This document shows, one piece after another, positions 29,393 through 35,322 of a DNA stretch of 64,000 nucleotides (position 1 is its first letter; each line of letters begins with the position of its first letter). The stretch covers positions 1 to 64,000 of the forward strand of contig CAIUSV010000066.1 of assembly GCA_903901915.1 (NCBI GenBank), read 5' to 3'. This stretch comes from an uncultured Rhodospirillaceae bacterium. Its GTDB lineage: Bacteria; Pseudomonadota; Alphaproteobacteria; Rhodospirillales; Magnetospirillaceae. Below the pieces are notes generated by a model. That model saw only the letters and a list, made by a program, of their open reading frames with translations, searched no databases and was not told the DNA's origin. The translations under genes and the position numbers were made by a program.

Positions 29393-30022
29393 CTGACCAC
29401 CTTCACCTTCAACACCTCCACCATCCGCGTGGTCACCATCGACGACCAACCCTGGTTCATGGCGAAGGACGTAATCGAAGTCCTCGGCATCGTGAACGTC
29501 ACCTTCGCTGTCGCTCCCCTGGATGAAGTTGAGGTGAAGCGCCTGACCCGATCCATCTTTGGTTTGACCAAAGGTGGCACCGCTGTCCCGGTCATCTCCG
29601 AGAGTGGCCTCTACAAGCTGATCATGCGGAGCGACAAGCCCCAGGCCAAGCCCTTCCAAGACTGGGTCACCAAGGTGGTCCTCCTGGCCATCCGCAAGGA
29701 CGGCGCGTTTCACGCATGGTTGCTATGCGTTCCACGAATAGGTTGCCCCATCGATATGCGGGGGTGCTTAGAGTGCATGGGTGTGGTGGTTGGGTGGCCT
29801 GTGAAGTGGTCCTTGGAGTTCATCCCCACCATCACCATCCCCATCAGTAACAACCAAAGTCCCCTTCAAGGTTCCCCATCAGGTCCACTCAGATTGGTGG
29901 TGGGTTGGTCATTGGGTGTCTTGGGGAGGCTGATGGCTTTCTGTGACCCCCTCCAATTGTTTCACAGATGCGTTTCACGATTAGGTTGCCCCATCGAACA
30001 CCCCCAACTCCATGCCCCCTGA
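29393..30022 (+). CDS. BRO-N domain protein (phage antirepressor-like), probably degenerate
   Basis: Residues TTFTFNTSTIRVVTIDDQPWF, then MAKDVIEVLGI, AVPVISESGLYKLIMRSDKP and FQDWVTKVVLLAIRKDGAF form a near-complete BRO-N domain, as found in phage antirepressors. The domain begins upstream of the first conventional start (GTG at 29429). Only a CTG at 29393 fits, so the start is uncertain and may be lost. After the domain the frame runs on for about 100 residues through repeat-rich sequence that does not look coding. I infer a truncated gene. Confidence 0.55.
   Translation: MTTFTFNTSTIRVVTIDDQPWFMAKDVIEVLGIVNVTFAVAPLDEVEVKRLTRSIFGLTKGGTAVPVISESGLYKLIMRSDKPQAKPFQDWVTKVVLLAIRKDGAFHAWLLCVPRIGCPIDMRGCLECMGVVVGWPVKWSLEFIPTITIPISNNQSPLQGSPSGPLRLVVGWSLGVLGRLMAFCDPLQLFHRCVSRLGCPIEHPQLHAP
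29725..29754. repeat. 30-bp direct repeat, copy 1
   Basis: This copy matches 29968-29997 at 28 of 30 positions. A third, partial copy (GCGTTTCACG...GGTTGC) abuts it at 29705-29724. The sequence core GGTTGCCCCATCGA is exact in both full copies. It may be an iteron, a packaging site or a recombinase sub-site. The stretch 29755-30205 holds no other convincing gene. Confidence 0.75.
29968..29997. repeat. 30-bp direct repeat, copy 2
   Basis: This copy lies 243 bp after copy 1. Between the copies the sequence is rich in GGTGG/CCACC runs and has no convincing reading frame. It lies about 210 bp before the next gene. Confidence 0.75.
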
Positions 30023-30205
30023 TCTCGGTCAGCATGGTTGATGGTCGTGGTGTTCCCCGCTTTGGAGGGCGGGTAAGCGGTTATGGTTCCTAGCTGCCGG
30101 TAACGGCTTCTCGGATCAACGGATGTGGGCAGGGTGCAAGTCACCTTGCCCCTTCTGTTTTCATAATCCACCCCCTCCATCATTCCCAACACTGCGAGAT
30201 GCCCC

Positions 30206-30466
30206 ATGAGCCAACCGAAGCTGTACAAGCCCCGGTCTTCCAAGACCCATGAACTGAAGCTGTTCCTGACCCCTGCCCAGCATCAGCGCCTGACCTATGT
30301 CACCTCCACCTATTCCGATCTGATGGACCGCAAGGTGTCCCAGTCGGTCACCTTCTGCCGTGCCCTCGATCTGCTGGCCGGTCACCTCCAAGCCCAGCTT
30401 GAGGCCCACCCTGCGGAAGTCATCCGTGATGCCGAGAAGGACGCCTTGGTGCGTTCCATGTGGTGA
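30206..30466 (+). CDS. Small possible DNA-binding protein of the radC element
   Basis: This 86-residue protein has a basic start (MSQPKLYKPRSSKTHELKLF). Its pattern of strand (HELKLFLTP) then two helices (SQSVTFCRALDLLAGHLQAQ) resembles ribbon-helix-helix proteins. No exact family is recognised. It is the first gene of the array that continues to 33619, and it ends 10 bp before the small-terminase-like gene. A role as array regulator is possible but unproven. Confidence 0.5.
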   Translation: MSQPKLYKPRSSKTHELKLFLTPAQHQRLTYVTSTYSDLMDRKVSQSVTFCRALDLLAGHLQAQLEAHPAEVIRDAEKDALVRSMW

Positions 30467-30476
30467 TGGTGTCGCC

Positions 30477-30743
30477 ATGACCAACGCCAGCCACCGAGCC
30501 TCCCAGGCCCAGCTATGGGCACTCTGGCAGGCCGTAGCGAAGACCCTGCTGGATCAACTGAACACTGCCCAGCCGGGGGAGGTGAAGGCGTCCCTGATCA
30601 ACGTCGCCAGAGCCTTCCTTGCCGACAATGGCATTGTGGTTGGTGGTGCCCATGATCCCCGGCAGACCCGTGATGGCCTGTCCCAGCTTCTGGATGATGT
30701 GCCCGACTTTGACCAGGGATGGTCTGTCCTGAACCGGCACTGA
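30477..30743 (+). CDS. T7-type small-terminase-like protein
   Basis: This 88-residue protein has ASQAQLWALWQAVAKTLLDQ followed by VARAFLADNGIVV. This pattern of a helical hairpin plus VARxFLxDNxI is seen in small terminase subunits (DNA maturase A) of T7-like podoviruses. The likeness is from memory of the family, not a search. A terminase small subunit without large subunit or capsid genes is a hallmark of some phage satellites, which use it to redirect packaging. The ATG at 30477 is preferred, since the upstream 39 codons of the frame overlap the previous gene. Confidence 0.55.
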   Translation: MTNASHRASQAQLWALWQAVAKTLLDQLNTAQPGEVKASLINVARAFLADNGIVVGGAHDPRQTRDGLSQLLDDVPDFDQGWSVLNRH

Positions 30744-30775
30744 CCCCACCACCCAAGCCCACCGAGAGGCCCGCC

Positions 30776-31435
30776 ATGCGAGCTTGTGAAGTCCCACATT
30801 GCCGGGACCATGCCCGGTCCTTCAGCCGCTATTGCAGGCGGCATGACCAGAGGACCACCAACACCGGCCACCCCGAAGGCACCAACGTCCTGCGGGGGGA
30901 ATACAAGACCCTGTTCTTGCTGGCCCATCAGTTCATCACCCACCACAAGGAACACCCCGGCATCCGGGCTGGTCTGGAATGGCTGGGGCGGATGATGGCT
31001 GATGGTCGAGACCCCGGCACCATCCATGCCCGCAGCAGTGCGGCTGATCGGCTTGGCCGATGGCTGCACCAGATGCAAGCCGAGGGTGTCACTCCAGAGG
31101 ACATGCTTGCCACCATCGGGGCCATCTATGCCCTGCGAGAGTGGAACCCCAGGCGGTTCCTGTCTGATCGGCACTTTGACCATCAGCTTGCCATCCGTGT
31201 CCTTCGCCTGACCCCGGCCCCGTTCTCCGAGCGATGGTCCGAGGGCAAGCCCAAGAAGGTCTATGACCGGATCACCGGCCCCACCCGTGACCTTCTGTCT
31301 ACCCGCATCAATGCAGCCCTTGGCCCCCTGATCCTCCGCATGGGTCGAGAGGTGGCGAGTGCGGCTCAACCCCGCCCCCAGGAACGTCTTGAGGGCATCG
31401 ACTTCCCATTCAATTCCAAAGGCAACTACCCATGA
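30776..31435 (+). CDS. Hypothetical protein with possible N-terminal zinc knuckle
   Basis: The 219-residue protein starts with ACEVPHCRDHARSFSRYCRR and a following HDQR, giving a C-x4-C-x2-H...C-x2-H pattern that could bind zinc. The rest is mostly helical and basic, with no recognised domain. A GAGAGG site precedes the ATG. Its stop overlaps the next ATG (ATGA), so the two are coupled. Similar short zinc-binding proteins occur in phages, but the role is unknown. Confidence 0.55.
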   Translation: MRACEVPHCRDHARSFSRYCRRHDQRTTNTGHPEGTNVLRGEYKTLFLLAHQFITHHKEHPGIRAGLEWLGRMMADGRDPGTIHARSSAADRLGRWLHQMQAEGVTPEDMLATIGAIYALREWNPRRFLSDRHFDHQLAIRVLRLTPAPFSERWSEGKPKKVYDRITGPTRDLLSTRINAALGPLILRMGREVASAAQPRPQERLEGIDFPFNSKGNYP

Positions 31436-32361
31436 CCGACTATTCCGCCCTCTCCATTCCGAATGGCAACACCCCCGCCAACGTCTCCCCCGACCGTGTT
31501 CAGGTGAACCGTCAAGGCGGGGTCTCCATGACCCTGACCAATGGCGTGGTGACCACCACCAGCAGCATGGCAACTCGGGAAATCCAAGCCCCCCGCAACA
31601 GCGTCCAGAACAGCGGCACCATCACCGAGGCCCGCACCTCCTGGGGCACCGTCAAGACCGGCTCCGATATCACCGAGGCCAGCATTGTCAACATTGGCGG
31701 CATCGAGACCACCATCAAGGCGGCGATGGCTGCCGGTATGGTGACCCGTAACGCCGATGGTTCCTATGCCGTGGCTGGTGGTCAGCAGGCCCCGCAGGAT
31801 CAGCCCCAGGCCGACCCCAACGACGGCATGGAAAGCCTGGGTGACGATGCCGTTGAAGCCAGCATCACCGAGATTGCCACCAAGGCTGCCGCCTCCGATG
31901 TGGTCGGGGTCATCAATGCCCTGTCCAAGGGTGAAGGCATCCCGGAAACTGCCGTGGGCCGTATCGCTTCCCAGATGGGCCTTGAGCCTGGGGAGGCCAT
32001 GCACCGCGCCGAGACCATCCGGGCGGCGTTCGAGACCCAGGCCCTGAACACCATCAGCAAGTCGGGCTTCGAGGCTCAGGACGTGGTTGCCTGGGCCTGG
32101 GAGAACCGCCCCGATCTGATGAAGCAGGCCATCTACAAGCAGGCCACCGAACGGACCACCAAGGGTTATGACGGGGTGGTGAAGGCGTATCTGGGTGGTC
32201 TGGAGAAGTCCAGCCCTCAGACCATCCTCAATGCCAAGCTGCCCAGCGGCATGACCGCCCACCAGCAGCATGACGGCACCATCATGGTCACCACCCCGCA
32301 GGGCAACTTCAGTTGGTCCTCGTTGCTCCGCATGGGGGCTATCTCGGTGGGGAGGGGGTGA
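31432..32361 (+). CDS. Hypothetical protein, 309 residues, possible phage-structural type
   Basis: No family is recognised. The N-terminal 100 residues are rich in Thr, Ser, Val and Asn (SMTLTNGVVTTTSSMATREI), which suggests beta structure. Residues 120-240 are helical and acidic, then about 70 residues with short repeats follow. The composition is like phage virion or scaffold proteins, but this is only inference. It is the largest cargo gene apart from the integrase. Its stop is two bases from the next ATG. Confidence 0.5.
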   Translation: MTDYSALSIPNGNTPANVSPDRVQVNRQGGVSMTLTNGVVTTTSSMATREIQAPRNSVQNSGTITEARTSWGTVKTGSDITEASIVNIGGIETTIKAAMAAGMVTRNADGSYAVAGGQQAPQDQPQADPNDGMESLGDDAVEASITEIATKAAASDVVGVINALSKGEGIPETAVGRIASQMGLEPGEAMHRAETIRAAFETQALNTISKSGFEAQDVVAWAWENRPDLMKQAIYKQATERTTKGYDGVVKAYLGGLEKSSPQTILNAKLPSGMTAHQQHDGTIMVTTPQGNFSWSSLLRMGAISVGRG

Positions 32362-32363
32362 GC

Positions 32364-32918
32364 ATGGCAGCCATCGTCACCACCCATCCGATAGCGTGTC
32401 ATGGTGCCACGCTTCCCGATCTGATCGAAGATGGTGGGGAAGTCCTGGTGCTGGACACCACCATTGCCGACCGGCTGGGGTTCGCTGAACCCCGTATGAT
32501 CCGCAAGCTGGTCAAGCGGCACAAGGATGCCCTGGAAGCCATCGGCAATTTGTCCCCCCGTGGCGCAAAATCCGATGGCAATGGAGGTTTGTTCCACCGT
32601 GTCACAAACCCCGGCCCCAAGGGTGGACGGAGGGCAACCGCCTTCTACCTGACCGAGGCTCAGGCCCTGTTCATCCTGGCGAAGTCCGAGACCGCACGGG
32701 CCAATGTCGAGTTGGCCTATGTCTCCCAGGTCTTCACCGAGTTCAGGCGGGGCAACCTCGTTGCCAAGGATCAGGACACCCAGGCCCGGCTTGATGCCTA
32801 TCAGGCGGATCGTGAGGCCCGTCTTGCCCGTCATCTGGAAGAGAAGGAGGCGCGGGCAACCGCCCTCCAGTTCATCAACAAGGGCCGTCCCTCCCGGAAG
32901 CGGAAGGTGGGCCGGTGA
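32364..32918 (+). CDS. Rha/antirepressor-like phage regulatory protein
   Basis: The 184-residue protein has LDTTIADRLGFAEPRMIRKL and later RRATAFYLTEAQALFILAKS with VELAYVSQVFTEFRRG. The order (target recognition helix, then the YLTE-QALFI block and a F-EFRRG end) matches phage antirepressor/Rha-type regulators. The C-terminus is coiled-coil like and very basic (GRPSRKRKVGR). Start could be the ATG at 32364 or a GTG two codons earlier. Together with the BRO-N gene it gives the element two phage-type regulators. Confidence 0.55.
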   Translation: MAAIVTTHPIACHGATLPDLIEDGGEVLVLDTTIADRLGFAEPRMIRKLVKRHKDALEAIGNLSPRGAKSDGNGGLFHRVTNPGPKGGRRATAFYLTEAQALFILAKSETARANVELAYVSQVFTEFRRGNLVAKDQDTQARLDAYQADREARLARHLEEKEARATALQFINKGRPSRKRKVGR

Positions 32919-33241
32919 AAAATCAGACCATCCGCATGAACAAGACGGAGCTTGCCTCATGGCGGCTCCGCAATCCCGACTACCTGTTTCCCAAGGTTCT
33001 GCGTTGCACCTGGGAACCCCCGGCAGACTGGGGGCCGCTCGTCCATCGTCACCCCCTCCCCAGTGAGGACGGACGGCCCCCCAGGCGGGAACTGCTGCTG
33101 TACGAAATCCCCCCTGGCGTTACCCCGCGCCGTGACTTCTCCATGCCATTCCCCGGCAAGGTCTTGGTCCTCAAGGCCATTGCCCGCCGCTTCAACCATG
33201 ATCCCGACATCTTCGAGGAAGAACCCGATGAGCAACCCTGA
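32915..33241 (+). CDS. Hypothetical protein, 108 residues, radC element
   Basis: A GTG start overlaps the previous stop (GTGA). The protein is rich in Pro, Trp and Arg (LRCTWEPPADWGPLVHRHPL) with an acidic end. No family is recognised. The tight coupling on both sides supports that it is translated. Confidence 0.5.
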   Translation: MKNQTIRMNKTELASWRLRNPDYLFPKVLRCTWEPPADWGPLVHRHPLPSEDGRPPRRELLLYEIPPGVTPRRDFSMPFPGKVLVLKAIARRFNHDPDIFEEEPDEQP

Positions 33242-33338
33242 ACCCAACGACCCCGCCATCCTGTCCCGTAACCCCGAGCGCATCGTCAACGTCGAGCAAG
33301 TTGGCGAGGGTGCCCGGATCACCAAGATTGATTACTGA
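33228..33338 (+). CDS. Small 36-residue protein of the radC element
   Basis: The frame MSNPEPNDPAILSRNPERIV and onward starts inside the end of the previous gene, with GAGGAAGAACC upstream. Its first five residues and the first 15 bases (ATGAGCAACCCTGAA) are shared with the next gene, so the pair may come from duplication of a 5' end. Confidence 0.45.
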   Translation: MSNPEPNDPAILSRNPERIVNVEQVGEGARITKIDY

Positions 33339-33346
33339 GGCCCACC

Positions 33347-33619
33347 ATGAGCAACCCTGAAACCGTCATTGCGGGCAAGACCGTCCTGCACCGTTCCGCC
33401 TTTGGCACCGTCTCCTTCACCGACACCACGGGCAACCGGGTGACTATGGACAGCCCCACCGCGAACAAGCTGTTCGAGGCCATCCGTGATGGCTCTGGTG
33501 AGAAGGAAGAGATTGGCCGCATTGATGGTGCTGACCCCACCAAGGGCCTTGCCAACCTCTACGTGGGTGGCAAGCGCAACGTCTATGCCGAAGACAGCCG
33601 CGTGGTTGTCAACTGGTGA
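33347..33619 (+). CDS. Hypothetical protein, 90 residues, radC element
   Basis: The 90-residue protein starts MSNPETVIAGKTVLHRSAFG and is mostly beta-strand-prone, ending in YAEDSRVVVNW. No family is recognised. It is the last gene of the plus-strand array and faces the integrase across a shared hairpin. Confidence 0.5.
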   Translation: MSNPETVIAGKTVLHRSAFGTVSFTDTTGNRVTMDSPTANKLFEAIRDGSGEKEEIGRIDGADPTKGLANLYVGGKRNVYAEDSRVVVNW

Positions 33620-33628
33620 CCACTGAGG

Positions 33629-33658
33629 TGGCCCCTGCCGGGAAACTGGCGGGGGTCA
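33629..33658. terminator. Hairpin between convergent cargo array and integrase
   Basis: TGGCCCCTGCC pairs with GGCGGGGGTCA through an 11-bp stem with two G-U pairs and an eight-base loop. It lies just after the last cargo gene and before the integrase stop, where a two-way terminator would be expected. There is no long T run. Confidence 0.45.
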
Positions 33659-33679
33659 TCTGTGGTTTTCGAGGGTGGC

Positions 33680-34915
33680 TTACGATCCCTTCCACATGGC
33701 ATCCACCCAGGGCTTGGCCTGCTCAAGGTCCACCATCGCCCCGCCATATGTGCTGTTGACCCCAATTGCCCGCTTGAGGGAATGGCCCATCAGACGAAGC
33801 CTAAGTTCCATTGGCATGTTGATCTTCACCGCCTCGTCCTTCCAGGAATGGCGGCACTGGTAGCCCGTGTACGGCTTGTACCGTTCGATGAAGGCCCGCC
33901 TCAATTGCTCCGCTCGAACGGTGAACGGGACGGGCTTCTTGCCGATCAGCATGGGATGGATGGGGACATGCCGGGGCGGGCTTTTCTTGGCCCTGGGAAC
34001 GTCCCAATATGGCACCGGGGCATCCACCACCATCTTGGCCTTGTACGCCTCAATGGGCCTCATGCCGGTGGTCAGCAGCACAGCAGCGAACCAGTCAGCC
34101 TGATCATAGCCATCCGCAAGAGCCTGTTGGAGAACTTCCAGGCAGGCTGTCCGTGGGATGGGTGCCCGGTCCTCCACCTCTGCCTTGTCCCGCTCCACCA
34201 GGAGTTCCACGAAGGGATTGGCCTTCTTGTCGTCCAGCATCTCTTCCTTGATCGCCATGTTGAAGACGCTTCGCAGGTAGCTGATGTATGTCTGTATGGA
34301 GCCGGGGGCAGTCCCGGAGGACACCAGGGCATCACGGTACTTCCTGGCCTGCAACCTCGTCACACGGGCAAGGGGGGTGCCGCCGGTCAGCACATCAAAC
34401 TGTTTGACCACCCGCCTTGCTCCCCGCTCTGCCTGAGAGGTGGGGCGTCGTTCCCTCACCCACAACTTCAACGCATCGGTGAAGGTGACATCAGGGGTGC
34501 TGATCCGATCTTCCCCCCGGAGCCATGCCGAGAAGGCTTCCTTGGTCGCACCTGGGGGCAGTGACGCCTTGCCCTGTTCCATCTCCTCGAACATCTCGGA
34601 GGCTACCAGGGTGGTAATGGTGTCGGCGTCTTCCTCGTCACCCCCAGGCACTACGGCCCGGAATGTCCCCTGTTCAGCCAGCCAGGAGATACCGGATTGC
34701 CACCGTTGAAGGGGAGACCCCTGGCCTCGCATGGTGTCCCATGTCTCTTCCAGCCGAGCGGATAGGATCACCGCCCGCTTCTTGGCCTCTCGCTTGTCGG
34801 AGGTTCCCAGGCTCTCTTCCACCCAGACCTTCCCGAAGTCCTGCTGTACGTCCTGGGGAACCCGTCTGCGATAATACCAATTGACTGATTTGGTGGTCTT
34901 GCGGAGATAGTCCAT
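33680..34915 (-). CDS. int: Tyrosine recombinase (phage-type integrase)
   Basis: The enzyme inserts and removes the element at radC. It has 411 residues. The N-terminal part MDYLRKTTKSVNWYYRRRVP resembles the short domain at the front of many proteobacterial phage integrases, followed by a SAM-like core-binding domain (GSIQTYISYLRSVFNMAIKE). Catalytic residues visible are Arg in TTGMRPIEAYK, Arg in YQCRHSWKDE, His in LMGHS and Tyr in NSTYGG. The usual His before the second Arg is replaced by Tyr. I chose the ATG at 34915, which has AGGGACGAGG upstream; the longer frame begins at 34975. It starts about 100 bp from attR. Confidence 0.9.
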   Translation of the reverse strand: MDYLRKTTKSVNWYYRRRVPQDVQQDFGKVWVEESLGTSDKREAKKRAVILSARLEETWDTMRGQGSPLQRWQSGISWLAEQGTFRAVVPGGDEEDADTITTLVASEMFEEMEQGKASLPPGATKEAFSAWLRGEDRISTPDVTFTDALKLWVRERRPTSQAERGARRVVKQFDVLTGGTPLARVTRLQARKYRDALVSSGTAPGSIQTYISYLRSVFNMAIKEEMLDDKKANPFVELLVERDKAEVEDRAPIPRTACLEVLQQALADGYDQADWFAAVLLTTGMRPIEAYKAKMVVDAPVPYWDVPRAKKSPPRHVPIHPMLIGKKPVPFTVRAEQLRRAFIERYKPYTGYQCRHSWKDEAVKINMPMELRLRLMGHSLKRAIGVNSTYGGAMVDLEQAKPWVDAMWKGS

Positions 34916-34934
34916 AGCCTCGTCCCTTACCCCA

Positions 34935-34956
34935 TGTGGGGGAGTTTGTGGGGGAG
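34935..34956 (+). other. Possible integrase arm sites near attR
   Basis: TGTGGGGGAG at 34935-34944 is directly followed by TTTGTGGGGGAG at 34945-34956. The pair repeats the two motifs near attL, with closer spacing. It lies just upstream of the integrase start. Confidence 0.45.
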
Positions 34957-35016
34957 ACCGATGGTAACAACCCATTGATCATACTGCAAGATATTGAATT
35001 TGCGTGGGAAAGCTTC

Positions 35017-35023
35017 TCATGGT
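35017..35023. other. attR core
   Basis: TCATGGT, identical to the attL core at 27177-27183. The chromosome side continues as the radC 3' part with the HNHPSGD metal motif. On the element side the sequence is AT-richer. Confidence 0.75.
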
Positions 35024-35183
35024 GCACAACCATCCCTCCGGCGACCCCAAGCCGTCACGTGGTGACGTCGATACCACCCGCCTGGTCAGAAACGCCCTGG
35101 AAGCCGTGGGAATCGCGCTTCACGACCATGTGGTCGTCGGCCGCAAGGGCCATGCCAGCTTCAAGGCCATGGGATTGATTTAG
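35024..35183 (+). pseudogene. radC: radC 3' portion
   Basis: Reading in the frame restored across the core gives HNHPSGDPKPSRGD, then DTTRLVRNALEAVGIALHDH and VVVGRKGHASFKAMGLI before the TAG at 35181-35183. This is the RadC metal motif and C-terminus. It has no start of its own in the element and is likely not translated while the element is inserted. Confidence 0.9.
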
Positions 35184-35214
35184 AGCTTGATGCAGTAATA
35201 CTGAATCAAGCTCT
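35182..35214 (+). terminator. Nested inverted repeat after radC
   Basis: AGAGCTTGAT and its exact complement enclose a second palindrome (CAGTA-A-TACTG). It overlaps the radC stop. The next 110 bp (to 35322) contain further short inverted repeats (GCTTCAG/CTGAAGC) and lower GC than the surroundings, but no gene. It may be a terminator or a small repeat element. Confidence 0.5.
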
Positions 35215-35322
35215 TAAGCCCGAGCGGCGTTTGAGCCCTGAAAAAGCGGAGCTTCTTCGTACATCCAGAACGCTGGAGCGCTTCAGCTTAAATCTGAAGC
35301 ACTTGCCGGGGAGCGAAGCCGG

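Larger units (their letters stand above)
27184..35023. mobile_element. Integrative element in radC, about 7.84 kb
   Basis: The element is bounded by attL and attR, which share the core TCATGGT. Excision at the core would restore an in-frame radC of 239 codons. A tyrosine integrase sits next to attR. The cargo is a plus-strand array of recombinase, antirepressor-like, small-terminase-like and unknown genes, with one minus-strand membrane protein near attL. Base composition looks lower in GC than the host, with different codon choices. No capsid, portal, large terminase, tail, primase or conjugation gene is recognised, so I infer a phage satellite or decayed prophage. I did not identify a published relative. 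Confidence 0.85.

Noticed and set aside
29705-29997. CRISPR-like repeats in the radC element
   Set aside because: Only two full copies, 243 bp apart, with no regular spacer.
29755-30022. C-terminal 90 codons of the BRO-N frame as a functional domain
   Set aside because: The sequence contains the direct repeats and low-complexity GGTGG runs and does not resemble the usual C-terminal domains of BRO proteins.
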